NCBI GenBank assembly: GCA_009801085.1
Contig: VNWV01000015.1
Coordinates: 1-64,000, forward strand
DNA length: 64,000 nt
Direction: 5' to 3'
Source: Lasiodiplodia sp. COLG20
Lineage: Eukaryota; Ascomycota; Dothideomycetes; Botryosphaeriales; Botryosphaeriaceae
Shown here: positions 10,981-19,660 of the stretch, one piece after another
How the letters are laid out: the number at the start of each line of letters is the position of its first letter
How positions within the stretch are numbered: the first letter of the stretch is position 1
Position numbers and translations under genes: made by a program
Notes under the pieces: generated by a model
Database searches by the model: none
Told to the model about the DNA's origin: nothing
The model's input: the letters and a program-made list of their open reading frames with translations, nothing else

Positions 10981-11140
10981 GTAGATAAAACGATAGTAAA
11001 GGAAGAGACAGGTCTTATAGTCTCTTTTAGGAACAGAAAACGCTCTTAGTAGCTCCTCGATTATTCTCGATTCTATTAGATCTCTAACAACTAACTTTCG
11101 ACTTAAATTCAAATCTTCGGCACTCTTCGACACCCAAGTT

Positions 11141-11210
11141 CGGCGCCCTTCGGTACCCTTCGGTACCCTTCGGTACCCTTCGGCAGCCCTCGGCACCCTT
11201 CGGCACCCTT
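11141..11210. repeat. decamer tandem repeat CGGYACCCTT
   Basis: Seven adjacent 10-base units run here, of consensus CGGYACCCTT; three are identical (CGGTACCCTT at 11151, 11161, 11171). Looser copies continue on both sides (TTCGGCACTC near 11116; CGACACTCGG at 11211). The array lies in the shared promoter, about 160 bases upstream of the minus-strand start. A 10-base period puts every unit on the same face of the helix. Confidence 0.85.
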
Positions 11211-11288
11211 CGACACTCGGTTATCTTTTTCAAAACCTTAATTCAACTCGAATAGTCTAAACCACCGCTCTCTAGCGCAACTCTAAGG

Positions 11289-11459
11289 TCGGCCGAAAAT
11301 CTTTATGCTCTTCATGGGTATCTGTGCAGCGAGAGATTTGCGGGTACCCAAGTCGGCTTTCGGGTAGCCAGTTGTCGATTGCCGGTTGCTGGTTGCCGGT
11401 CCCTAGTGAACTTCAAATTGACATTAATCCTCGGCCGAAGTAAAGCGCAATTCGGCCGA
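11289..11459. promoter_or_regulatory. three TCGGCCGA palindromes, possible Zn2Cys6 sites
   Basis: The palindrome TCGGCCGA occurs at 11289-11296, 11431-11438 and 11452-11459. CGG/CCG triplets are the half-sites of fungal Zn2Cys6 regulators, and here two half-sites abut with no spacer. Three copies in 171 bases of a divergent promoter is more than expected by eye. Binding is inferred. Confidence 0.45.
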
Positions 11460-11532
11460 CCTTGGATTACTGCGGGAGCGTGCAAACAAGTCGGCTCTTT
11501 TGCGTCAAGTGAAGGTTGATGGATCTAACTTG

Positions 11533-11542
11533 TATTATAAAA
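11533..11542 (+). promoter_or_regulatory. TATA-like element
   Basis: TATTATAAAA lies about 69 bases upstream of the ATG at 11611, a plausible position for a fungal TATA box. Confidence 0.4.
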
Positions 11543-11610
11543 ACTAAGGGTATCCATGGCTCTCTACTTTCATTCTTTGCAACCGAACAAATTTCTTCAC
11601 ATACTCCAAA

Positions 11611-12792
11611 ATGATCTGTCACTTTCTCTCCACGGCTTTTCTCATAGCCTGCACTTCCGCGCTTCGTACCGTTGCGGAAAATTTCCTTCTTCCAGGACTG
11701 ATCGCGAACGGCTCGGCTGTATCTGACTCAGTTGCGTCATACAACGCTATAGACAGCGTCCAGGTCCGGCAACCAAACGGATCCTCCTACGAGTGGTGGT
11801 ATTTTGATGCTGTGTCTGCGGACTCATCCGCCGCAGTGGTCTTCCAGCCGCATCTCGAGTATTTCAATGAAGAGACGCCGTTGAAGCTAAGGCTCAACTT
11901 TGCATTCAACAATGGCAGCTTCAGCGAGCTTATCATTCCAGGCGACGCACTCTCAGTGTCGACTATTGGCGCTGGATCTTCTGGGATTGCATCCGATGGA
12001 TCATATTCCTGGAAGGGAGATTCGGATCTTTCGAAGTACACTATTACGTTAGATATCCCCGAGAAGGGAATTTCTGGAGAGATACATCTACAATCGGTAA
12101 GTTTATTTGCTTTTAAAGAGATTCGACCTTGCTGTTAACGCACGAAAAAAAAATAAAAGATCGCTCCGGCGCATGGCCCCTGCGGCCCTGCAGTTATAGG
12201 CGCACCTCTTGATTTCAACTGGGATCTAAATTGGGTCAATGTAATCCCCGATGCTCAGGCCACCGTTAATCTTAGACTCAATGGGTCATCTCTCGTCTTC
12301 CAAGGTCTCGGATATCACGATAAGGTATTGCTCTGTACTTTTATGTTCGCAGTTCTACTAACAAGCGTATAGAATTGGGCTCCTTACGACTTTGCGCCCA
12401 ATCTAAACCAGTGGTATTGGGGCCATGGAAGAGTTGGAGATATATCTATCGTTTGGTTCCACCATCTCAGCAAAGCAAACGAGACTTCTGTTGCTGCATA
12501 CATTGCCCAAGACAACAAGATAATCCACTCGGCCTGTTCGGGCGTTGTGGTTAGACCATTCGGCCCAGGCATTGAATATCCAATAGCGGCGGGTTCAAAT
12601 GCCACGATCGAAGGGTACGAAATTTTCTTTGACGCTGGCTCACTTGGGAACTACAGCTTCACTGCTACTGCCACAAGAAATATTGTTCCGCCTCATGCGT
12701 ACCAGCGATGGATTGGCACTCTTGAAGGTGGACTTGTAGGGGGGGTAAACTCGTCCGGTGCTGCGCTATGGGAGCAGATGGGCCCGATGTAA
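11611..12792 (+). CDS. secreted Diels-Alderase/CrtC-type lipocalin-like enzyme
   Basis: Three exons: 11611-12096, 12160-12324, 12373-12792, all phase 0, giving 356 residues. The ATG opens a signal peptide (MICHFLSTAFLIACTSALRT). Family landmarks include SSYEWWYFDAVSADSSAAVVF near residues 57-77. The second junction restores GLGYHDK-NWAPYDF, matching the GxGYHDxNWG motif of the CrtC/AttH superfamily. Then come WYWGHGRVGDISIVWFHH and a C-terminal beta-rich half ending in a Gly-Gly loop. This architecture (two lipocalin-like halves) is shared by fungal Diels-Alderases of the CghA/MycB/EupF type, which shape decalins or hetero-cycloadducts, and by hydratases such as hydroxyneurosporene synthase. 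Which chemistry applies cannot be told. No polyketide synthase is present in the window. Introns carry CTAAC or TTAAC branch sites. Confidence 0.82.
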
Positions 12793-12849
12793 GAGATAAT
12801 TCAGTGTCTGATACTGTATAGTATAACTCGCATAGGCCTTCTAAACCGT

Positions 12850-13570
12850 CAGTGTCGAATCTACAACTGCATCCGGCTGCCGAAAGCGCCTACGGTTGCC
12901 CGATCTTCCCGCAGCTGCTCCACGTGCTTCTAAAAATCGGCCGGGCCCTTCAGTTGCAGACGTGGCACCACCACAAGCAGGCTGTACAACCGCCATCATC
13001 GCAAGAGAGCATGCATGTAGAGGCACGCCCAAACGAATCAAGGTTGCCGGTGCGCCGAAGATGTGCAGATATATTGTCGTTAGAGGAGGAGCTGCGGCTC
13101 GCACGCGATGGCGATGCCGAGACCGAGAACCACCGCATCAGCAGCAGCAGCGGCGGCGGCGGGAGCAACAATGTAGGTGATCTCGCGCGCCGCTTGTTCT
13201 GTCTCAACGAGGCCATGCACGCCGCGGCGCGCATCCTCAATCGACAGACGGGCTGCTGTTCACCGCGCCGTTGATGCGCGAAGCATGTAGGCCGTGTTGT
13301 GCGCGCAACAAGCAAGATAAGTAATCGATGCGTCGTGCGTGTCTCTCACGCTCTCGCGCGTTCCCACTGTTCGTGGCCGGGTGCGAGGCGGTGGATGCAG
13401 CAGCGCGAGAGACGACTGCCAGCAGCAGGCTTGCCCAGCAACGCGGGCTTCTGTTCAACCCGCCCGGCTACCTTGCGAAGATTCTGAGGCGCGTGTGGGG
13501 TATCAGAGATGCGGATCCTGGCCTGGGTTGGGATGCGTGGACGGTGGAAAGTAAGTATATCTGGGTATGA
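12850..13570 (+). pseudogene. relic of a fungal transcription factor (Fungal_trans_2 type)
   Basis: A GC-rich stretch reads as pieces of a regulator in more than one frame. Near 13362-13540 the plus strand gives FPLFVAGCEAVDAAARE, then an ILRRVWGIRDADPG segment. This matches the C-terminal WPLF(V/I)AGCEA ... LLEEVWRRRD signature of the Fungal_trans_2 domain of Zn2Cys6 factors. Upstream, 13070-13260 gives LSLEEELRLARDGD and LARRLFCLNEAMHAAARIL, plausible earlier parts of the same protein. No frame runs through, no complete Cys6 cluster is readable and no start is evident. It sits between the Diels-Alderase-like gene and the PLP enzyme, so it may be a dead pathway regulator. Confidence 0.55.
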
Positions 13571-13668
13571 GCCGACTTTTTCAGAACTAATCTTTTACCT
13601 TTTAGTCAGCTATGACTTCTACCACTATAACTTGTTTTAGGAACTATGGGAACAAATGTAAATCTCAA

Positions 13669-14622
13669 TTACACCTCGGAAAATAGACTGCTATTCAGAT
13701 ACTTCAGACCCGTATCACACACAACCGTCACGACCGTCTTGTCCGGACCCAGCTCCTTTGCCAAATCAACCGCGGCCACGACATTCAAACCCGATGATGT
13801 CCCTACCAGCAACGCCTCCTCCTTCGCCAAACGGCGTGCCATCTTCCTTCCCTCTTCCTCCGAGATAGCCCGCGCTTCATCGTAAAACGCACTGTCCAAA
13901 AGCGGCGGCATGGACCCAATCGCCACACCTTCCACGGAATGCGTCCCAGCCCGGCCCTCAGTCAGGAACGGCGACCCGTCCGGCTCGCACACGACGACGC
14001 GAATGTGCGGCCACCGCGGCTTAAGCACGCGAGCAACACCCATAACCATCCCCGCGGTGCCCACAGTGCTACAGAACGCATCGATCCCGTTAGGGAACTG
14101 TTGTATCAGCTCCTCGGCCAAAGCAGCGTACGCAGCGAAGGCGTCAGAATTTGTGAACTGCCGCGTCCAGAAGTAGGCGTGTGGATCCGCCGCCACGAGA
14201 CTCTTAACGTGCTCCGTCATGCGCGGGAAGAGGTCCTTGGTGACATTGCCGGAAGGGCTGTGGATGATGTCGACTTGGGCGCCGAAGGCGGCCATGGTGC
14301 GCAGTTTTTCCTGGGCGAAGGCGTTGGAGCACGCGACCTGGAACTTGTAGCCCTTTGCGGCGCAGACGAAGGCGAGCGACGAGCCGGTGCTGCCACCCGT
14401 GGCTTCTGTGACGATCATGCCCGGCTTGAGCGTGCCGCGGCGCTCCGCTTCTTCAATGAGCTTCTTGGCCATGCGATCCTTGTAGCTGCCCGTCGGGTTG
14501 AGGCTTTCGAGCTTGACGTAGACTTTGGCATGGCCGGATGGTACGACGTGGCGGAGGCGGACTGCGGGCGTGTTTCCGATGGCGTCGAGTGGGCTCTCGA
14601 CGGGGGGAGGAGGCACGCTCAT
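13669..14622 (-). CDS. cysteine-synthase-like PLP enzyme (fold type II)
   Basis: One exon of 317 residues from the ATG at 14622 (MSVPPPPVESPLDAIG). The frame continues upstream to a TTG at 14733, but that extension looks non-coding. The Schiff-base lysine is Lys48 in LESLNPTGSYKDRMA. The substrate loop is TGGSTGSS at about 75-82, where classical O-acetylserine sulfhydrylases have TSGNTG. The phosphate-binding glycine loop is STVGTAGMVMG. The family uses PLP to replace O-acetylserine or related leaving groups, or to cleave cysteine or cystathionine. The TGGSTG variant and a cluster setting make a specialised role possible, such as an amino-acid building block. No targeting signal is obvious. 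A decayed duplicate of its 3' end lies at 9.0 kb. Confidence 0.87.
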   Translation of the reverse strand: MSVPPPPVESPLDAIGNTPAVRLRHVVPSGHAKVYVKLESLNPTGSYKDRMAKKLIEEAERRGTLKPGMIVTEATGGSTGSSLAFVCAAKGYKFQVACSNAFAQEKLRTMAAFGAQVDIIHSPSGNVTKDLFPRMTEHVKSLVAADPHAYFWTRQFTNSDAFAAYAALAEELIQQFPNGIDAFCSTVGTAGMVMGVARVLKPRWPHIRVVVCEPDGSPFLTEGRAGTHSVEGVAIGSMPPLLDSAFYDEARAISEEEGRKMARRLAKEEALLVGTSSGLNVVAAVDLAKELGPDKTVVTVVCDTGLKYLNSSLFSEV

Positions 14623-15246
14623 TGTTAGGAGTAGCGTGGGGAAGAGATGCCAGGAAGGTCGGGTGTTCCCTGCCAGAGGATACCAAACAGAAAACGGGGT
14701 TCTTTTGAGGATGCTTTGGGCGGGATGAGTCAAGGTTGAGCTGGAGGTTTCGCCGAGAACATCAATAAATGTCGGACACCTAGTTTCTTCGCATCGAGTT
14801 TTAGTGCCGAATCCTTCTTAGGACTTGTACCATATCTTTCATCTGATTTGTTTGAATCCAGCCATCTTCATGGTCGGGACCGTTTCTCATCGGTCCGGAA
14901 TCGGGTACAGAAGTAGCCGAACCCGAAAAGTTGAGATATCTCCGCGGAGCACACCAGCGCCTCTAGAGGATACATTGCGTCATAGGACATCTGTGGAAGA
15001 CTAAGCAATGCCCAAGGAGATATATTTTTCAGACCAATTGATTCGGCTGTTGTAAGGGCCCGTCGCCTGTGCCAAGTACCTTAGGTGCTAGAACTCGTCG
15101 TCTATATGAAATGCATTTGATTGGGGTAGCTAGTGAACGGCTCAGATAATTCTGCCATCGGTAGTAAATCAATTGCAAAAGTACAGTTTCGGAAGTTCTA
15201 CTGCTAAATTCAGCATGCACGTTCTTGTTTACCGTTTGGTATCTTG
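14623..15246. other. intergenic, no supported gene
   Basis: Upstream region of the PLP enzyme and 3' flank of the P450 gene. No coding frame is supported. Confidence 0.4.
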
Positions 15247-16959
15247 CTACACAGGAGTTGCCGTTATCCAGAGGGGATGTTTCTCCCATAGCGTATAGCT
15301 CTTCTGATCCATCCACTTAGCACTCTGCGGACAGAGCTTAAGGTCGAAGTTCAAAAGAACCTTTGCCGTGAGGACACGCATCTCGTAGTACGCAAGACTG
15401 GATGACGGTCGTCAGAATGTTGAACAAAACAGTAGACGGGGTAATATACTTCTTTCCAATGCAATTCCGTGGCCCAAGCGAGAAAGGCTGCAGGATATCC
15501 CTACTTTCGTCATCGTGGCCCGTTCCTGGCAGCCAGCGCTCAGGAATAAAAGACTCCGGATCCTTGAAATGAAGCGGCGAGCGGTAAGCGGCGTATTGAG
15601 CCACTGACACACGAGTCTACAACTGTTAGCTTGAAATTCACATAGGAGTAGAGATGACAGGCTTACCTTTCCCGGAATCCATTCCCCGCAGATAACGTTG
15701 CCACCCTCACACACCTCCCTGGCCGGTCCTATCGGCAACGGTGGATACAACCTCAACCCTTCCTCCAAGCACGCATTCAAGTATGGCAGCCTCGCCAAAG
15801 CCTCAGCGCTCACCTGCTCGTCCTTCCCAAACCTCCCCCTCAGCTCCACGCACAGCTTCGCCATCTTCTCCGGATTCTTGCACAACAACCACGTCAACCC
15901 GCTCAACAGCGTCGCCGTCGTCTCCGTCCCCGCAATCATGAACACGCCGGCATTGATATACATATCCTTCTTATCCAAACCCCCATTCCCCTTCTCCTCC
16001 GCACTAAGAATCAGGTTCCAGATATCCGGCTCGTCGCTGCCCTGCTCGAGGCGGCGGTCGACGCGGTCGGCGCTGTGCGCGTGGTGCATGCGCTCCATCT
16101 CCACCAGACTAGCCGGCGTGAGGCGCTTGGCCAGCCAGTCCAGGACCGGGTACTCGAGCGTCAGGCGCGACAAATCGATGGCCTTGTTCCACGCGAAGAC
16201 GGCGCGCACCCACGGCGTGAACTCGCCCGACGAGAGCATTCCCAGCGGCTCGCCGAACGTCAGCTTGCCCATGATGTCGAAGGTCGCGCAGGTCCAGAGC
16301 TTGCACATGTCGACTGGCTGGCCCAGGCTGCTCTGATTTTCTTCTTCTTCTTTGCTGGCGGAGGCCCGCGCGATAGCCGTCACCAGCATGTCCGCGTACC
16401 CGACGATCATGGCCTCCTGCCGGCGCAGCGCGCGGTCCGAGAAGGCGGGCGCGAAGATGCGGCGCACGCGGGCGTGCCTTTCGTCGTCGTGGATGGCCAG
16501 GATGCCGTATTTCTCCTCGATGTAGTGCATGCGGTCCTTGGGGTTCGACTTGCCGGCGGCCGTGGTGGAGCCCGCGCCGTAGATGTCGCGCCATGCCTGC
16601 GGCGTGATGAAGCTGAGCTTGTTGGGGCCGAGGCGCACGACGGGGGAGGTGGGGTGCTGCGCGTGGATGTGCTGGATCCAGGGGAGCAGGTCGCCGGTGA
16701 TGGAGACGGCCCAGTAGGAGAGGCTGGTGGCGGCGGCGTAGGCGGGGCCGGGGTATTTGGCGAGGGGGTGGAAGTAGAGGTTGTAGATGATGGAGGTTAC
16801 GATGTGGAGGGCAGTCTGTGAGGCGAGTCAGCAATACGATTGGTTTTGAACGGCGGTGAAGAGGAAGCTCACGAAGCCGGCCACAACTGACAAGAGAACC
16901 CAAGGAATGTCTTTTGGAGACAACGACTCGAAGAGCCAGTACTCAGTCCCGGTACCCAT
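15247..16959 (-). CDS. cytochrome P450 monooxygenase
   Basis: Four exons: 16959-16873, 16815-15667, 15616-15450, 15397-15247, giving 517 residues. The first exon encodes a membrane anchor (DIPWVLLSVVAGF). Exon 2 begins TALHIVTSIIYNLYFHPL and the proline-rich YPGPAYA. The I-helix AGTETTA lies at about 324-330, ExxR (EGLR) at 381-384, PERW at 437-440 and the heme loop FSLGPRNCIGK at 457-467 with Cys464. The last intron (GTATAT...CAG) falls inside GK-N; only with it spliced does the usual NLAYYEMRVLTAKVLLNFD tail appear. Without it the frame would end in unrelated sequence. All landmarks are intact, so the enzyme should be active and ER-bound. Motifs such as MDQKSY near the end suit fungal secondary-metabolism P450s. 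The substrate is unknown. It closes the metabolic neighbourhood that starts at 5.8 kb. Confidence 0.92.
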
Positions 16960-17695
16960 TGTTGCCACAATTTTCTTGCGTTGAAAGGTGGGGTGTGGGA
17001 GCTGGCAACTCAAGGCCTTGACCGCTGCTCGGAGGGCACTCGCATTTTATAAAGTGTACGGGTCGACCCTCAAACAAATTTCACTACTGCAAGTATGCGA
17101 CCGTTGAGACATGCAGCGGGCCAATGCTCTTCTTTGGGCCTCACTAGTGTCCGTTTTGAATTGCTGACGGTTAAATCCTTCCGCACGCCTGAGGAACAGC
17201 CAAGCTTTTTTGGGGGCCAAAGTAAGAATCATTCGAGTAGCCAGTCAGGAAACAGTAATTTCAAGCGCGATTCGACAACCATGCACGTTGAGTAAGCAAT
17301 AAATGGGCCTTGCCCTATGCGAAAAAAAGAAGGTTTCCTCTTTAGTATATTGGTCTCCGGGATCTTCCACTTAGGTGTCACGGCTTCTGGAAATTCCGTA
17401 AATCGACGTTGACTACGAATGCATTTTCAGAAAATCAAATTCATGTCATGAAGGAACCATCATCACGTGAAATTGGAGAATGAACAAGCCGATATTCCTT
17501 GGCTATATAGCTTAGAGAAAGGTTTGAGACGCCCAGGCAAGAAGATCATCCCCGGCCACCCAGATAATTCCAGTCTGCCCTTAGTCGCAGATTTTCAGGC
17601 AGTCCTTGCCCTCCGGGTTGGGCTGGCAGGTCGTGGCAAACCCGTCATGATCGCCAGCGTTCCTACCCGTCGGGGTCTGAAAAAAGAGTCCATTA
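16960..17695. other. P450 promoter and intergenic sequence
   Basis: A TATA-like TTTATAAAAT (minus strand, 17053-17044) lies about 90 bases upstream of the P450 ATG. The rest shows no supported gene. The frame at 17467-17787 has no recognisable content. Confidence 0.4.
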
Positions 17696-18091
17696 ATGAC
17701 TTGTATTCCAACGATGCATCTACTAATTTCTTACCTCGCAAAGGCACTCATTGGCGGCACAGTCTGTCTGGCCACCATCGCGCCTAATGATGCTGGCGGT
17801 GGTGAAGCTTGCAAGAAGCAGAGAAATGATAGTGGTCGTGAGTCTCATCTAATGCTTTGCAGTCAGCCTGGGCAAATTATTGCGGGAGGCGGGGGCGGAA
17901 TTTATGACTACCGTGATGGGAATTGCTGGAGAGATGGTGTGCGGATGGAGGTTTTGCTTTGTTGGAGAGGAATGAACAATGAAGGTGACTTGGCTGTAGT
18001 TCTGGAGAGGAGGAGAAGGGACATATCGCAACTCTTTTATATTCGTAGCGAGCTCCAGAGTACCAGTACTAACTCAGTCCATGTCGCCTGA
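17696..18091 (+). CDS. possible small secreted protein, unrecognised
   Basis: A 131-residue frame starts at an ATG. After a short lead, MHLLISYLAKALIGGTVCLATIAP looks like a signal peptide. It is followed by a Gly- and Cys-containing stretch (GGGEACKKQRNDSG, then GGGGGIYDYRDGNCW) and a charged tail. A 28-34 base intron near 17837 is imaginable but too short to trust. Codon use is unremarkable and no homologue is recognised. It may be a small effector-like protein or a chance frame. Confidence 0.25.
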   Translation: MTCIPTMHLLISYLAKALIGGTVCLATIAPNDAGGGEACKKQRNDSGRESHLMLCSQPGQIIAGGGGGIYDYRDGNCWRDGVRMEVLLCWRGMNNEGDLAVVLERRRRDISQLFYIRSELQSTSTNSVHVA

Positions 18092-18761
18092 TAGTCAGGC
18101 CTCCGTGAATATTCAGCTCTTATCAGCATGATACGAGGTACGAATAAGTCAAAATAAAAGACTCAAGGACGCCTAATCGTATGGAGTGCGGATGAGTCGC
18201 ATCGAGAGTACGTGACTTCGTTTACGACGTCATTCTTCTCCACACCTTGGCAGAAGGACAAGCTTTTACTATACCCCATAGAAAAAAGCTTGGTCAAGTT
18301 ACGGAGCCGGAAATTAAGAAACGACTCGGAGCGCATCCAGATCGCGCGGATCGGCCCTTCGGATTTGCTTAAAGCCAATGGCTGCACGGTACGCCTGACC
18401 AGCACACACCGCACCATTTGAGCGAATCAAACAATGAGGCACTTAATTTGCGCGGTGAAGAACTCGTTCTCGTTGATGTCGGCACGTAGCTGTGTTGCCG
18501 CCAGCTGAAGAGACTGCGTGGGAATGCTGAACATGTACTTGGTACATTCAACTAATCACGAGATATGCGGTGTAGTAGCCGTGGAGGAAATCGCGCATGG
18601 TACCTTGTTGCTTCACCCTCGGAAGGTGTCGGGTGCCTTGCATGAGCCGAATGACATAATGGGGTACTCGTACTGCCCATAGCGCGTTCCAGAGTGAGCA
18701 TGTACCCCTGCGGCGCAGCATGATCGGCACTCTGTGCCTGCACACCCCACAGCGGAACGCA
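18092..18761. other. intergenic, no supported gene
   Basis: Short frames on both strands without recognisable motifs. No site is supported. Confidence 0.35.
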
Positions 18762-19357
18762 TTAAGCACTACTCCTTGAGGAAGTCAAAACTAGCCATAT
18801 TTTCGCCTTTTGAAGGCCGTTGATTGAGCTGTACAACCTTCTATAGCGGTAATATTCCGGCCTGTTCTTAGTGTTGAAGCGCTTGTAAGGGTCTTGAGGT
18901 CGGCGGTTCCGGTCCATATTGTGAATGTGGATTCCACGCGGAATAAGCACGAGCTGTTCAAAGTCCAGATACTTCACAGTCACTACTGTCGACTTTCTGG
19001 CACTGGAACCCACTTTTTCTTTTTTGGCGGCTGGGATTCTATGGCCTCCTTGTCGTCCTCGGTGCGTCCACGTTTGCGTGGCGAAATCGCCTCCGGCTCT
19101 AAATTGTCCGGAGGCTCTGAATTGTCCGCCGTGCTATTTTTATACGCTCTAACAGCAGCCCAGAGTTCTTGGACTTCTACGGGATTTGTCTGCGGAACAT
19201 CGTAGGAAAGCGCGTCTGCACTTCCTTGGCGGCTGTGTGGCTCTTGCCATGATTTGTCCGTGGAAGTAGTAACCATCGCAAAAGGAGTTTTAGCGGGTCT
19301 TTTGACTAGATTTTCTTCTTTTTTCCCGGGTGCAACCTTCCAGATATAATTTTTCAA
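18762..19357 (-). pseudogene. basic protein frame broken at an A-rich run
   Basis: Two minus-strand frames abut. The upstream one (19357-18983) is charged and has two nuclear-localisation-like stretches, SPRKRGRTEDD and QPPKKKKWV. The downstream one (19013-18762) gives KYLDFEQLVLIPRGIHIHNM and a basic, Tyr- and Arg-rich tail. They overlap at AAAAAAGAAAAAGTGGG, where a one-base slip would join them. No family is recognised. It may be a decayed gene, a sequencing slip in a homopolymer, or two chance frames. Confidence 0.3.
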
Positions 19358-19365
19358 TTAGACTT

Positions 19366-19657
19366 CTACCCGCGCAATTCATGGCCGCGACCCCAACCAA
19401 CATCGACAAGCACCGGAGCATCGGGCCCTAGAAGGATTCTTACGAGTATTTTTGGCCAGATCGCAACAGCGTCCTGGGAAACGTTTGTGCGAAGTCCGCA
19501 AACTATGGTAGAAGACGGGCCATTCAAGACCATCAAAAGGCTCTGCAACAATCGATTGTGAGTTTATATAGATTATTTGCGCCGGAAATGACCTCTTGCA
19601 CCGTAAGGGCTGCCCGCTGCCTTGTTTGTTTGGTAAATTACCCCCATTTAGTATCAA
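19366..19657 (-). pseudogene. decayed copy of part of the DUF3433 gene
   Basis: The minus strand reads AQIIYINSQSIVAEPFDGLEW, matching AQAIYTTSKSLVAEPFDQHEW inside the intact DUF3433 protein next door. DNA similarity is plain around 19530-19600 versus 20560-20620 (shared ATCAAAAGGCTCTGCAACAA). The copy is partial, interrupted and lies just past the stop of the intact gene, so it looks like an old tandem duplicate. Confidence 0.65.
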
Positions 19658-19660
19658 TAC

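Larger units (their letters stand above)
10981..11610. promoter_or_regulatory. shared promoter of two divergent lipocalin-like genes
   Basis: This 630-base spacer separates two genes of the same fold transcribed away from each other. It holds a decamer repeat, three palindromic TCGGCCGA sites and a TATA-like element near 11533, each listed separately. Stretches GTTGCCGG and GTTGCTGG recur at about 11383-11400. Confidence 0.6.

Noticed and set aside
13939..14628. Antisense frame (229 codons) over the PLP enzyme
   Set aside because: Shadow of a gene with intact catalytic lysine and loops; no ATG in a sensible place.
16075..16903. Antisense frames of 248-264 codons over the P450
   Set aside because: Low-complexity Arg/Pro/His or Gly/Val text; the sense strand carries the heme, ExxR and I-helix motifs.
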